Source: Manduca sexta (taxonomy: Eukaryota > Arthropoda > Insecta > Lepidoptera > Sphingidae). Taken from it: a stretch of DNA of 64,000 bases. Below are positions 1 through 10,720 of this stretch, in pieces. The first letter of the stretch is position 1. The number at the start of each line of letters is the position of its first letter. The stretch is taken from positions 4,891,245 through 4,955,244 of the forward strand of contig NC_051119.1 of the NCBI RefSeq assembly GCF_014839805.1, given 5' to 3'. The position numbers were made by a program, and so were the translations under genes. The notes beneath the pieces are model-generated. The model worked only from the letters and a program-made list of their open reading frames with translations, was not told the origin of the DNA and searched no databases.

Positions 1-244
1 TTGAAGCAAGCTTTCATCCATTTGAATGTATTTAATGAATCACTTATCTAAGATTTATGTAAGGGCTTATTTCAAAATCTTCATCTCCAAGTGAGTTAGT
101 TGGCACTTAAGGTTTTTTGATTTTCGATAATATGGCTGACGGGGGGGAGGTCTGATCATTAATTACGTTAATATGTATTAAATTATTTTTTGATAAATAA
201 AAATAAAGATCTAAATTACGCCTTAAATAAGATAATATAAATTC
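1..244. other. AT-rich sequence, nothing recognised
   Basis: No coding potential, RNA gene or clear repeat structure was seen. Frequent stops occur in all frames. Confidence 0.5.
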
Positions 245-350
245 CAGCCTGTGTGTATCCGGTTCTAACAGGCCGGCATAATTGTGTCGACTACCGAGGA
301 GTAATCGTCTCTCGTCAGTCGACATTCTAATGGACCCTAAACCACTTATA
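245..350 (-). repeat. Interspersed repeat B (partial copy)
   Basis: This block contains AGGCCGGCATAATTGTGTCG followed by a gap and GTCAGTCGACATTCTA. The same blocks recur at about 4.8, 20.0, 42.8, 44.9, 55.6 and 63.4 kb in both orientations, so it is a dispersed repeat. Any open frame across it is part of the repeat, not a host gene. Family identity is not recognised. Confidence 0.7.
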
Positions 351-690
351 TCGTATGCAAAGGTCACTTCACCATACACGTAAAAAAAGCACAGCTTAGT
401 TTAAACACATGCATCACACCTTTAGAATTACAATGACGCAAGAATTTCAATTAGGGCAAAGGTATAAGGAATAAATTTAGTCTTAATGTAATTTGGTGCT
501 TAAGTATTCTTTATAATGATTGTGTTCTGTGTTATGCCTTTTGTTAAATAATATAAAAAAAAAAACCATAAAAACCATTAAATTGACTTTATAATCCAAA
601 ATATTTGAAAAGTGACAAACTATCCATTCAACATTGACTTTCATATCAATTTGATGGTTTTTAAACATGTGTCAATGTAATTCTGAATTA
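351..690. other. AT-rich spacer
   Basis: No gene or repeat boundary could be recognised between the two flanking repeats. Confidence 0.4.
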
Positions 691-955
691 TTTTTTATAT
701 TGCTTTGAATGACGAGACGAGCTTGCCATTCGCCTGATGGTAAGCGATACGACCGCCCATAAACAGTAGAAACACTAACATCTTGAATTACAAAGTATTG
801 TGGTATTCTACTGCGCTCGCTATCCTGAGACATGATAAACAGTAACACCATCCAACACCTTGAATTACAAAGTATTGTTTGGTATCGCACTCGCCATCCT
901 GAGACATGAAATGGTATGAAAGATATCTCACATAGAGTTGATAAACTCACCTAGC
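691..955 (+). repeat. Interspersed repeat E
   Basis: Starts with an A/T-rich stretch and ATTGCTTTGAATGACGAGAC, followed by GCTTGCCATTCGCCTGATGG and GATACGACCGCCCATAAACA. Copies lie at 40.1, 45.9 and 55.1 kb, with a partial copy at 29.3 kb. An internal block (ACACCTTGAATTACAAAGTA) is repeated in this copy, suggesting a local duplication. It is probably the 3' part of a retroelement; the family is unassigned. Confidence 0.75.
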
Positions 956-2253
956 TTCGTTTGCAACTTTAGTTTTGCCATTAAATGGTTGTGGTATATA
1001 CATCGTGATACGAGAGGAAATCCCTAAAGGTCAACGCATCAGGAAATACCCGTTTGTGCGCGTGCCATTGTATTATATATTTTCCTCAAACAAATATGTA
1101 ATAAAATTGTAACAAGCCGATGTCTTTTTAAAAATAAAAACGAATATATGTTTTAATGATTTCTTATGTTTACGCGAATGTTAGACATTAAAATTTAACT
1201 ATTTTTCCAGGTTTTATCACGGTTTTTTATATTTAAATTTTGTCCCGCTGTATTGGTTGTAACTTTCACTTTGCGGATGACTAACATCTCAGTTCGTCCT
1301 GTGACCACGAACGTCATAGTTTTAGGAATACAATTTTATTCCTAAAACCATGATAACGAATTAAAATATGACCAAATATAATAAAAAAATTGATGTTAAA
1401 TTATTTATGACCCCGATGAAACATCGACGAATCCACAACTTTTATTGGGTTTCGATCGTTTTTTATTGAAGTCATATTAAGTAACTGTCAATAAAAGTAT
1501 AACTATTTCTAATAGTTGATTGCGAAAATGAAGCCAATTAGAACCAGGCAAGGTTTAAATTCTATTATCAATACAACTCAAAACAGGATACATCAACAAA
1601 TATTCAAACGGGTTATCCCCTTAGTCATAATGAGGATAAGCAGCGGCTATAAATACAACTAAATGCAAAAAAATACATTTCGGGTATTAAACCGATTGAG
1701 ATGAAACTTTGGTAAATTGTGCTTACATCAAAGGATAACAGTTGATGCGTGTATCGCTCAATGACTCTTCTATGAATTTTGTTTAAAAAAACAATTTGCT
1801 AATGACGTCAATTTGATTTATTTTATGGCCTATATTCCTGTTCGTTTAATCATGCTATTTTTTAAATAACAGTATAAAAAAAGTTTAAAACATTGATTTG
1901 TTATCTAACGGCATTTAAACTATTGATATTATAAATATAGCTAAGAATAAAATATTATGTTGGTCTTAATTGCAGCACAATCGAATGATTATATTATATT
2001 TGAATATCAATTTGATTATAATCATATAAAAACCACACACACACGAAATAAATGAACATGTTAATTCAAAAACATATTAACAAAAACAATGGTTTAAGAA
2101 AAGAACTCCAAAATAAAAAAAAACATTTCCGTAGTAATTATCGCCTCGTAAAAAGATTATAAAACTTCAATTGAAGAAATTCAAACACAATTCCAAATTT
2201 AAAATTCGTAACACGAAAATTACAAAAAAACGAATTCTAAAAAGTTTACATAC
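956..2253 (-). other. AT-rich DNA, possibly intron 1 of the gene starting at 2317
   Basis: No exon was found on either strand. If the exon at 2254-2317 is real, this stretch is the beginning of its first intron, running off the left edge of the window. Confidence 0.4.
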
Positions 2254-2317
2254 CTTTTCCTTCTATCGCCAAAACTCCTACGACATAAGTGAAGAATAAA
2301 GATGACTGCCGCCACAT
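2254..2317 (-). CDS. First coding exon encoding a signal peptide (rest of gene off-window)
   Basis: Read on the minus strand, an ATG at 2317 opens 21 codons beginning MWRQSSLFFTYVVGVLA. This is a basic N-terminus plus hydrophobic core plus small residue, i.e. a plausible signal peptide. The exon stops at a good splice donor (AAAG|GTATGT) leaving one base, a phase-1 exit. The first exon of the protease gene at 16765-16840 has the same phase and also encodes a signal peptide. Upstream there is a TATA-like box and a TCAGTT initiator at the right spacing, with a roughly 91-nt 5' UTR. No second exon is visible between 1 and 2253, so the mature protein is unknown. A secreted protease paralog is possible, but that is inference. 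Confidence 0.5.
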
Positions 2318-2404
2318 GAAATTTGCTTAAATTTGCAGCAAGGAGGATGCGTACAACGCCTCTGATTTTTTCATTCAGACTTTATTCAACAATGTTCTTC
2401 GTGT

Positions 2405-2440
2405 AACTGAGTCCTTGGTGCTACAAACAGACATATTTAT
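2405..2440 (-). promoter_or_regulatory. Core promoter: TATA box plus TCAGTT initiator
   Basis: On the minus strand ATAAATAT (2440-2433) lies 32 bases upstream of the A in TCAGTT (A at 2408), which matches the arthropod initiator. This spacing is what TFIID-type promoters show. It precedes the signal-peptide exon by about 91 nt. Confidence 0.55.
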
Positions 2441-3082
2441 GCGCGCTCTTGTGGCTTCAAAACGAGCGTACTAGTGATTCATGTCTTTCAGTAATGCATT
2501 CGATTAGAAATAAGGTTTAATTTACAACATATAAAATTCAAAATACAATGCAGAAAACTGAAATTTATATTTTATAGTCCATTCATATATGGGATTATGT
2601 CCAAAACGAGAAGCGATCACCAAGATCCAAGATTTGATATTTATAGTTTGCGGCAAGAATCAAGAATGTAGCTCTAGTATTAGTGTCTGTCTCTTTTTTA
2701 CTATTTTATTGCGTTGTATAGAAAAAAGAGACAGATATCTATTTTTTAAGTTATTTTACGTTTAACTCTTCTAGAATATAGATAGAGCTTTGCGCATCCA
2801 AACTCCACTGGGTAAGTAGGTTGTATAAGCGTATTTCCTCTAGTTTCGTGGCTCACGGTACGTAAAATCCATATTCTGTCCTGTTCATTCTTGTTTGTGA
2901 CGGCAATGCGTTGAACTTCAACGCGTAAAGGGTTTTTATAAATTTTATGCACGGAAAAAACACATGTCCAGTGAAGGAAAACATCGTAAAAATATGTCGA
3001 TTAGATATAATCATCTCTAGTCAATATATAGTGTATCTAATGCCCAGTGGCAAAAGGTGTAATTTGGGAAAGGGAACTTACA
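2441..3082. other. Non-coding spacer with a small hairpin
   Basis: At about 2683-2738 GTCTGTCTCTTTTTT and AAAAAAGAGACAGATA form an inverted pair around a roughly 22-nt loop, resembling a small foldback remnant. Nothing else was recognised. Confidence 0.4.
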
Positions 3083-3651
3083 AATACACACATTATCACA
3101 CATTTATATCCGAAGAGGTATGCAGAGGCTCAACCAGGGCACCCACTTTTCGCCTTGTGTGTTCCGTCCCATGATGTGATAGGGGGCGAGCCTGTGGCGG
3201 TACAAACGATGCATATACCGCCATCTTGTCAACATCGCCGGAACTGCAAGAGGATCGATGCAGTAACGGAACTACAGTGATATCACACAGCAATCACGAT
3301 AGATGGCGACGTCGATCCTGAATCACGCTTGCACAATTTGAGCGACGCGTTGCATATATACCATCTCCGAATAGGAACCGTCGGAGGGGCCGCGGCCGGT
3401 CAGGCGCAACATCTGCCTGACTGGGAATCTTCCCCCTCTATAGAGGAACGCAACCATCTGTTCCTCTACAGTGGCGTTAACCTTTACGCCGCTAAAAGCC
3501 TATCGCCATATTAGCCACAAATTCCAGACTCCGTGCTGATACTGAGCAGAATAACTCAAAAATACCTTTGCCCGACCCAGGATTCGAACCCAGGACCTCA
3601 GAGCGCTGTCGTACCGGTCATGCAGTACAAATATGCCATCAAGGCAGTCAA
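3083..3651 (-). repeat. tRNA-headed SINE (family D), interrupted by an insertion
   Basis: Reading the minus strand, the head (3651 down to about 3570) has a tRNA-like B box (GGGTTCGAATCC) and the tail ends near the TATCACACATTTATATCC block. An uninterrupted relative at 8915-9176 aligns to both halves and shows that 3194-3496 is foreign. The SINE halves are 3083-3193 and 3497-3651. Confidence 0.75.
3194..3496. mobile_element. About 300-bp GC-rich non-autonomous insertion (copy 1)
   Basis: Inserted in the SINE with AGCCT on both sides (3189-3193 and 3497-3501). It begins GTGGCGGTA and ends TTTACGCCGCTAAA. Both ends form short hairpins (GGCGGTA/TACCGCC on the left, GGCGT/ACGCC on the right). 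A second copy, highly similar on inspection, is at 4120-4420. It has no poly-A tail and no coding capacity. The class is unknown: the terminal similarity and a 5-8-base duplication suggest a DNA transposon derivative. Confidence 0.65.
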
Positions 3652-3675
3652 AAGAAAGAAAGGGAACTCGACATA

Positions 3676-3835
3676 ACCTGCACATCTGAGAAGTTCTCTA
3701 TAGGAATTTCGAAGGTGTGTGAAGTCTACCAATCCGCACTAGGCCAGCGTGGTGGACTAAGGCCTGATCCCTCTCAGTAGTAGAGGAGGCCCGTGCCCAA
3801 CAGCGGGACAGTATACAGGGCTGATATTATTATTA
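3676..3835 (+). repeat. SINE family A, 3' half
   Basis: Begins at ACCTGCACATCTGAGAAG and runs through CACTAGGCCAGCGTGGTGG to the CAGCGGGACAGTATACAGGG tail and ATTATTATT. The tRNA-like head is missing, consistent with 5' truncation during target-primed insertion. Confidence 0.8.
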
Positions 3836-3991
3836 TATACATATAGCGTTAACAATTAGAATCAAGTAGACAAAGATATTAGCTACAGCCACTAGTGACT
3901 GTTTATGTACATTCCCACCACCAGAAAAACGGCTTGTTTGTTTCTCCTTCGCTTACACACAATGTTTTTACACCACGCCCGCCTGACGTAA

Positions 3992-4570
3992 GGAGCCGTT
4001 GAAGTATTACGTAACGCAATTTTTGAAGACCCCCCCCCCCCTCAAAAAGTTATGTATCTCTAAAGTGACAATGTTTTTCTAATTACCACAATTATGTTAC
4101 GCAAAGTACCGGAAAATCGTGTGGCGGTACGGTTAGTGCATATACCGCCATCTTGTCAACATCGCTGGAACTGCAAGAGGATCGATGCAGTGACACAACT
4201 GGAGTAGTATCACACAGCAATCACGATAGATGGCGACATCGATCCTGAATCACGCTTGCACAATTTGCGCGACGTGCAGCATATATACCACCTCCGAATA
4301 AGAACTGTCGGAGGGGCCGCGGTCGATTAGACGCAACATCTGCCTGACTCGAAATCTTTCCCTTCCACAGAAGAACGCAACCATCTGTTCCTCCACAGCG
4401 GCGTCAACCTTTACGCCGCTAAAATCGCTAAAATACCTTTGTTATTGTTTTGAAATAAAAAAAAAACAATGTTACGTAACGCGTTGTACGAACCCCCATC
4501 CCGCGTCTGTTACGTATCGTAACAAGACCCCCCCCCTCCAAATTGTGTTACATAATACTTGAACGGCCCC
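3992..4570. mobile_element. PIF/Harbinger-like MITE, interrupted
   Basis: The terminal inverted repeats read inward as GGAGCCGTTGAAGTATTACG and GGGGCCGTTCAAGTATTATG. The element is flanked by TAA on both sides, fitting the 3-base TWA duplication of PIF/Harbinger elements. An uninterrupted 311-bp copy at 35148-35458 aligns in reverse and identifies 4120-4420 as a later insertion. It is rich in GTTACGTAAC-like palindromes and has no coding capacity. Confidence 0.7.
4120..4420. mobile_element. About 300-bp GC-rich insertion (copy 2) inside the MITE
   Basis: Homologous end to end with 3194-3496. Flanked by AAAATCG at 4113-4119 and 4421-4427. The related MITE at 35 kb has a single AAGTCG at this point, i.e. 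the pre-insertion site. This fixes the element boundaries as TGTGGCGG...ACGCCGCT and gives a 7-base target duplication. Confidence 0.7.
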
Positions 4571-4794
4571 TAACCGCCAGAAGAGTATCTGCAAGTTGTA
4601 TTGAAGTATGTGACGTCATTTGACGCGACGTTCAAACTTAACAAACAATCCGATCACATACAGATTACTAATAAACGCTATAATGGAAGCCACACCCTAA
4701 ACTTTTGTTAGTGGTAGGATATATTTTATATCCGCCCGGATAGCGACCATACACAAAGTGTTAAACCCGTCATAGTAGCCCACGTAAGTGTCGC

Positions 4795-4930
4795 GTTCCA
4801 AGATCAGCCTGAGTATATCCGGCTCCGACAGGCCGGCATAATTGTGTCGACTGTCGAGGGGTAATCATCTGTCGTCAGTCGACATTCTATTGGATCCCAT
4901 TCCACTTACCATCAGGTGCAGTGGAGCCAC
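4795..4930 (-). repeat. Interspersed repeat B
   Basis: Contains AGGCCGGCATAATTGTGTCG, GTCAGTCGACATTCTATTGG and CCACTTACCATCAGGTGCAG. It is the reverse orientation of the copies at 20.0 and 42.8 kb. Confidence 0.7.
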
Positions 4931-5740
4931 TATGCCAAGACTATAAAAAAAACCTTGGAGACAACGCAGAAACATGGTAATTAACAATTGGATTCTATTT
5001 TTTGAATCTAGTTTAGATGTTTGTATTTTTGTTATAAGCACGGTCGTGAATACCGGGATGACGCAAAGGGAAGCGCTGCAGTTCTCCACGTCCCCCAAAT
5101 TGACTCGGACCCTAACCAGTGACCTTTAAGCCTATGAAAACTAACAAATTATCCTACAAAAAAGTTCACTTGCGGACATTTTTGCCTCTAGGTACTCGCA
5201 CAGTTAAGCGTGTTACACACTGCGGGGGGGGGGGGTTGCCCCTGGACCCTTAGTTACCTAGCTACGATTAAAAGTTAATTCAGGAATTGCTAAATAGATT
5301 TGCATGAAATTTGGCAAACAATAGACCTTGACGTCTTGGATTAGATTACATTTTTAAATACATTGAGGACCTGAGGTGGATCACAGGGGGCACTATGGAT
5401 CAAGAAATATGAAAGAAACACAGTAGGAATTGTATACCAGAAAAAAAAACGAACAGACTAATACGCGGGCGAAACCCAGCCTTAAAATAAACAAGTTAAT
5501 AATCCCTAGTTAATATACGCAACTCTATCAATTTAATTTAGGTATATTATTAGGATGTATTGGGAAAACACAGAGGAAGACGAGACATAAACAAACATTT
5601 GGTAAATAATGAGCTCACGCCTTTATCGAGGTGGGAAGAGTAACAATGCCCTTTTATTACGTCAACTTTTCAAAATTCGAATTCATGTTTATAATTTGGC
5701 ATAAATTCCAAATATGAATAATCGTATTCCATTTGGCGTT
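4931..5740. other. Repeat-poor AT-rich spacer
   Basis: No gene was recognised. It holds a run of G at about 5224-5236 and otherwise AT-rich sequence. Confidence 0.4.
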
Positions 5741-5985
5741 CTGAACTTTGTGTTCAACTGAATTGAACTGTCACCCATTCAAACTGATTTTAGTATGGTG
5801 TCAATATTGATGCTTGTTGTGTGTGGAGTGACGCTCATAATAAAAAAACGAGTCTAAGTGTAAACCTGGATTTTAATAAAACATATTAGTGAAATAAGTA
5901 AAATTATTTGTTATTCAAGTGAATAAATAGGTTATAACAGTGACGATTTGGTTGCCATTTTAGTTCACATTTTGAACACATAATT
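5741..5985 (-). repeat. MITE-like repeat K
   Basis: Aligns in reverse to 54670-54910, next to the maT element. Shared blocks include TTCAACTGAATTGAACTGTC, TATTGTTCAAGTGAATAA-like segments and CATTTTAGTTCACATTTTGA. Its ends carry inverted GTTC...GAAC motifs. Non-coding. Confidence 0.6.
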
Positions 5986-6439
5986 TCTATGGACGCTCAT
6001 GTCTATAGAATAAACGTCAATGTTAGGCACAAATTCTAAATTCGAATACTCGTATTTTGGAATTGAATAGGAACTTTACCATTCTGAAATTTAAACGAAA
6101 TGCTCAAAATGATTTGCTTCGTCATTTCAAATACCATATTATCGCTCATGCGCCTAGCACCAAAACATTTGCTAGTAAACAGTTTTATAAAAGATTTTCC
6201 TTCCTTTATAAATAAACCGATATGTACAATTTTATAATATAAACACACACACAACGCAACATACATTGTATTTTTAAATTTAGAATATTTTCTTTTGTTT
6301 TGTATATATTTTTTTTTATATTACTTGATCTATATTTAATTTCTGTTTCGGAAGAGCAAGGCCTCCTAACACAGGTATTGCCATACTTAAAAGGATAATA
6401 ATAATCACAAATTGTACTTAAGTTAATATAGTGATAAAA
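5986..6439. other. AT-rich spacer
   Basis: Short open frames occur but none has splice signals or protein-like composition. No repeat was identified. Confidence 0.35.
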
Positions 6440-6770
6440 GCGGCGATAGCCTAATTGGTCGTGGAACGGACTGCGAAGACGAATGTCCGCAGGTTCAAAA
6501 CAAAGGGCACACACCCCTGACTTTTCTAAAATCATGTGTGTATTCTTTGTGAATTTATCGTTCGCTTTAACGGTGAAGGAAAACATCGTGAGGAAACCTG
6601 CACATCTAAGAAGTTCTCTATAGGAATTTCGGAGGTGTGTGAAGTCTACCAACCCGCACTAGGCCAGCGTGGTGGACTAAGGCCTAATCCCTCTCAGTAG
6701 TAGAGGAGGCCCGTGCTCAGCAGTGGGCAAGTATATAATACAGGGCTGATATTATTATTATTATATAATA
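6440..6770 (+). repeat. SINE family A, full length
   Basis: The tRNA-like head GCGGCGATAGCCTAATTGG contains an A-box-like TAGCCTAATTGG, and CGCAGGTTCAAAAC is a degenerate B box. The unique body follows, with AACGGTGAAGGAAAACATCG and AGGCCAGCGTGGTGG. It ends in a CAGCAGTGG...GGGCTGAT tail with ATT repeats. Such heads recruit RNA polymerase III. Confidence 0.85.
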
Positions 6771-7104
6771 TAGTGCAATTATTTTTTTTTATTTATTATT
6801 ACCGAGATTTTATTTAAAGCCGGCTTCTACAACACATTGACATTGTGTGTGTTAGGAATAAATATGAAATATACGTTAGTCGTAATGACAAGGCAATACT
6901 TGAAGTTCCAATTTATGTGGCAGTTTTTGCAGCAAATTCTTCAGTCTTGCCAATACACAAATATAACAATAAGCTAACTAGGGTCAATAACCCTTATATT
7001 CGTTAATCTCACATATTTACAGTAAGATTTGACCACAAATACAAAAAGGTCCTTAGAGAAGACGAGGAACTCATTTTGTAAATTTATTCAAATTCTATAA
7101 GTGA

Positions 7105-7310
7105 ATCCCTCCTAGCCGAATATCGGCCACGGCGGCCAATCTCAACGGAGATCAGCCAAGTACGCAGGAGATATTATAGTGCACAAGTGTGCATTACACA
7201 AGTGCACTATCTGTTCCTTCACTCTCATAGTTCAGGGAGACGGCAATCCGACATGACCGAAGAGAGATCAGGCGCAGGACCAACGGCTTTACGTTCTTAT
7301 TCTATTAGTA
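7105..7310 (-). repeat. SINE family C, truncated
   Basis: Shares the CCGAATATCGGCCACGGCGG start and the TTCCTTCACTCTCATAGTTC and AGATCAGGCGCAGGACCAAC blocks with copies at 25.5, 43.4, 51.4 and 61.2 kb. It lacks their tRNA-like part. Orientation follows the B box seen in the full copies. Confidence 0.75.
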
Positions 7311-8660
7311 TTTAAATGATGTAACGAAATTTTGGGAATAATTTGCAATTCAGTATGAAATGCCTGAAAGAGGAATAAATAAAAATTCCAATATGCGTGT
7401 TGGATTGTATAAAATTTATTTTTTGCTTTTTTTAGATACTAATTACGAGATTCAATAAGTGTTTGATTATTTCTCAAAATAAATGTAACTTACAAAATAG
7501 CTTTTACAAAAAATTATTTAATTTATTTTGAGTTAAACTCTTATGTGTCTTACAATAGATGGCGTTAGTAACAAGTCTTTGGCTAGCTGAGAACATACGT
7601 AATGGCATATATATTAGGTTGAAAATACCTTATATTTGCTTTTACTCGTAAGGTACTTCTATTTCGTACAGAACGCGTACATAGCGAAAATAAGGCATCT
7701 TTTTGTTACACAAAAAACATCCTTACTACTTCACCCGTAAGCGACATTGTCGCATATGGAACGAATAAATACATTCAGATATTTTTTTTCATAACTTATG
7801 TCCTTCCTTACATCAAATCTTGGCTACGATTAATAGTTGTATATTTTTTACGTACAATTATATTTGTACAGGGTCATTTTGACATTGCGTTATTAAACGA
7901 AAACATATATAATATATAGTTATACAAAAAATACTTAATATACAATATTAAAGTCATGATAGCACTTGTGTTGAGAAATAACTATTCATATTAAAAGAAA
8001 TAATTGCTTCAAATGAGATCGATTTAGTATAACGATATAAATAAGATTTCTATCAATAACACATTCAATGCATACAATACTACATACAAAAATACGGAAC
8101 GACTGATTTTAATGTAATATATACAGGAAAGAAAAAACAATATTTCAAACAGGCCTTTCGTACCCTTAGAACTAAAGTGACCTCAAAATTTATAAATCTG
8201 ATTTTGATAATCGACCTTCCAGAGCAACACTTTGACGAGAAAAAAACAAAATTATATAAACAGAGATTCTCAGTTTCGACTACCGCCCAATTCTATATTA
8301 TTTCAAATCTCTTATACGTTTCTCACAAATTGCCTTCTTTAGTTAGGTCACCTTACTTCTAAGGGTGCGTTTTGTCGAACTATTAATTGTACAATACAGC
8401 AATTATATAAGTTTAGATACAAGACTATATTCCCTCACAAAGACTAAATTATAATACAGTGCTGCCAGGTTACTGATATGTATTACCTGTATTTTTGCCA
8501 TGAAATATCTGTACATTCTATTTCCAGCGTCCTTTTATGTACCAAAAATACATTTCCGTTTGCAAAAAATATATCCGAATCAGAAATATACAACCGAATT
8601 GCCAAAAATCTATGAATTATGTGTAAATTATTCAAGAATCGTATAATTCTGTATGGACAT
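7311..8660. other. AT-rich intergenic DNA, no gene seen
   Basis: Very AT-rich with stops in all frames and no conserved motif recognised. Confidence 0.45.
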
Positions 8661-8669
8661 CTGTATCAA

Positions 8670-9352
8670 TCAGTGGTGAAATGAGAAATTTTCCGAAAGA
8701 CAACCCATCACAACATATCGCACTCATAATAAAATAATGACCTATTTCAAAATTAATAATTTGTGGCAGTCATCGGAAAACAAATTTTTGTTTGCTACCT
8801 TTTTTAAGATGCTATAAAATGGAGCTTATTAAAGATAGGTAAAAAATGAAACCTATAGCATGAAAAAAAAGGAAAAAACTAAAAGGTCGCAAACAGAAAT
8901 TGGTTGTTTGACATACATACATACATAACATCACGCATTTATCCCCGAAGGGGTATGCAGAGGCGCAACTAGGGCACCCACTTTTCGCCAAGTATGTTCC
9001 GTCCCATGATGTGATAGGGGGCAAGCCTATCGCCATATCGGCCACAAATTCCAGACTCCGGGCTGATACTGAGCAGAAAAACCCAAATATCACTTTGCCC
9101 GACCCGGGATTCGAACCCAGGACCTCAGAGCGCTATTGTACCGGACATGCAATACAACTACGCCACCGAGGCAGTCAAAGGTTGTTTGACGATTCCCACA
9201 AATTGATTTTGGAATGGGTCATTGTTTTACTAAGAGTGCGTTATAGGTAATATGCATAAATGCGGTCTGCAAATCCTTCTAATAATAATTAGATTCTACA
9301 TAACGGGAAACCGACAAGAGTCGGGTTCTATGGACCGTTCGCCACTGATGTC
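8670..9352. mobile_element. MITE family J, split by a SINE
   Basis: The left end (CAGTGGTGAAATGAGAAATT) and right end (GGACCGTTCGCCACTG) are inverted versions of each other. They match the intact copy at 18862-19018 and the split copy at 35 kb. A family D SINE (8915-9176) sits inside it. Confidence 0.6.
8915..9176 (-). repeat. tRNA-headed SINE family D, complete
   Basis: On the minus strand it begins GCCTCGGTGGCGTAGTTGTA (A-box-like) and has GGGTTCGAATCCCGGGTCGG (perfect B box). It continues through the body and ends in a TATGTATGTATG-type tail. This is the reference copy that reveals the insertion in the 3.1-3.7 kb copy. Confidence 0.85.
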
Positions 9353-9917
9353 CATGTTATATCTGCACCGTGTTTAATTGTATAAATACTGGTAAGGCAT
9401 CTAATATTCTAGCATTCGAGATGACGAACGACAGGATATTCAATAATCCTTACCTATTTTAAATTAGCATTTAAAATACATGTATCAAATCTCTATTGGA
9501 ATGATCAGTGTAATGTGGTCATACCATTCTTTTGTACATAGGTAACAGATTAAACATATCTATAAGAGATTTACAGACATTTTGTCTAACATAGCAAAGT
9601 TAAGAAAAATCTCACTATGCAGAAAGACTTCAATAATTCAATATCATAAGCTTTTATCAATGTTTGTCCTTAAACAAAAAAATATATAATTCGAAAAGAG
9701 AAATATTTGTTCTTATTTTATTTTTCTTTCTTTAAAAATAGTGTTATAGTTGAATAAATTATGATTAAATTGAATATCTCTGAGAATATAATTAGACACT
9801 AATAGATAGCGCCGAATGCAGTCGAAACAGAGCAAACTGGTTATGACACGATTAATATAAGAAAATCTCGCATGTCAGAGAAATAGAGAAAAATTATATA
9901 ATCTCGACAACGAGATT
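9353..9917. other. AT-rich spacer
   Basis: No feature was recognised. Confidence 0.35.
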
Positions 9918-9963
9918 ACTTTATTTTCCTTCACAGCTACTTAGCTGTGAAGGAAAATAAAGT
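9918..9963. repeat. Perfect 21-bp inverted repeat with 4-nt loop
   Basis: ACTTTATTTTCCTTCACAGCT and its exact complement flank ACTT. A transcript in either direction would form a perfect hairpin. The arms are shorter than a typical animal pre-miRNA and no mismatches are present, so a recent foldback is as likely as an RNA gene. Confidence 0.6.
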
Positions 9964-10720
9964 TAGAAACTACATACCTAAATTTTATATGTAAATTATT
10001 TACAAATAAGTCTGTTGCACTATGCCAGGGTAGTGAGCTAATATAATTAGGTATATTATTTAATGTGTTCATTACTTTCTTTACAATTACTTAATACAAA
10101 TATCGGCCAACAAAATTCACTTGTTAATTCTATTGCAATTCTTAGTTCCGTATATATTTTTGTACTAATGCAAAAATATATAAATGAAAATCTATAATTT
10201 TCGCATCTCTGAGTTGCAAGAAATTACTTATGTATAAATCTTTTCAGTAAAATCTCGTTACTCTCTTTCGTTCTTACTTCGACGTTACAATTATATCTAC
10301 GACTGTGTTTATTTGGTTGTTTTTTATTATTTTTGATATAAATCTTATTGTAAAATATCATTATACTTACTAATATAATAATCAGCTGAATGACATATCA
10401 AATATACACATAAAAAATATAATACTAATAAATTAATAAATCAGAATGTTTATTGATAGAATTACTAAATACAAAAGGATCATCTAAATTTTAAAAGATA
10501 TTAAGCCCAAGTTGCTTTGTAATAATCATAATATTCAAGCATATATAACCCTTTTATAGAATTATCATACAACAGTTAAACTGGAATATTGCTAATATGG
10601 TTCTCATTAAAACATTAATTTAATATAAAATTGATTGTTTCCTTTGATTTAATATTTACAATTATATTCTATCTCGCCTAAATTCATTGTTAGAAACCAT
10701 TAACCATATCCAAATCTATC
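9964..10720 (-). other. Probable 3' flank of the protease gene
   Basis: AT-rich. On the minus strand, ATTAAA-type polyadenylation hexamers lie within about 100 nt after the stop codon (for example in the ATATTAAATC block near 10650). No other feature was recognised. Confidence 0.35.

Noticed and set aside
5224..5236. Poly-G and poly-C runs (also near 4029, 4528 and 59350) as quadruplex sites
   Set aside because: Single uninterrupted runs without the four-run pattern. Slippage tracts are more likely than structured sites.
6206..6652. 148-codon minus-strand open frame
   Set aside because: It runs through the head and middle of a SINE A copy and into AT-rich DNA. Its residues reflect the repeat, and no splice or domain signal was seen.
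9090..9130. tRNA gene from the GGTTCGAATCC motif
   Set aside because: Only the A and B boxes are tRNA-like. The acceptor stem does not close and the same block recurs with a SINE body. The same applies to the family A and C heads.
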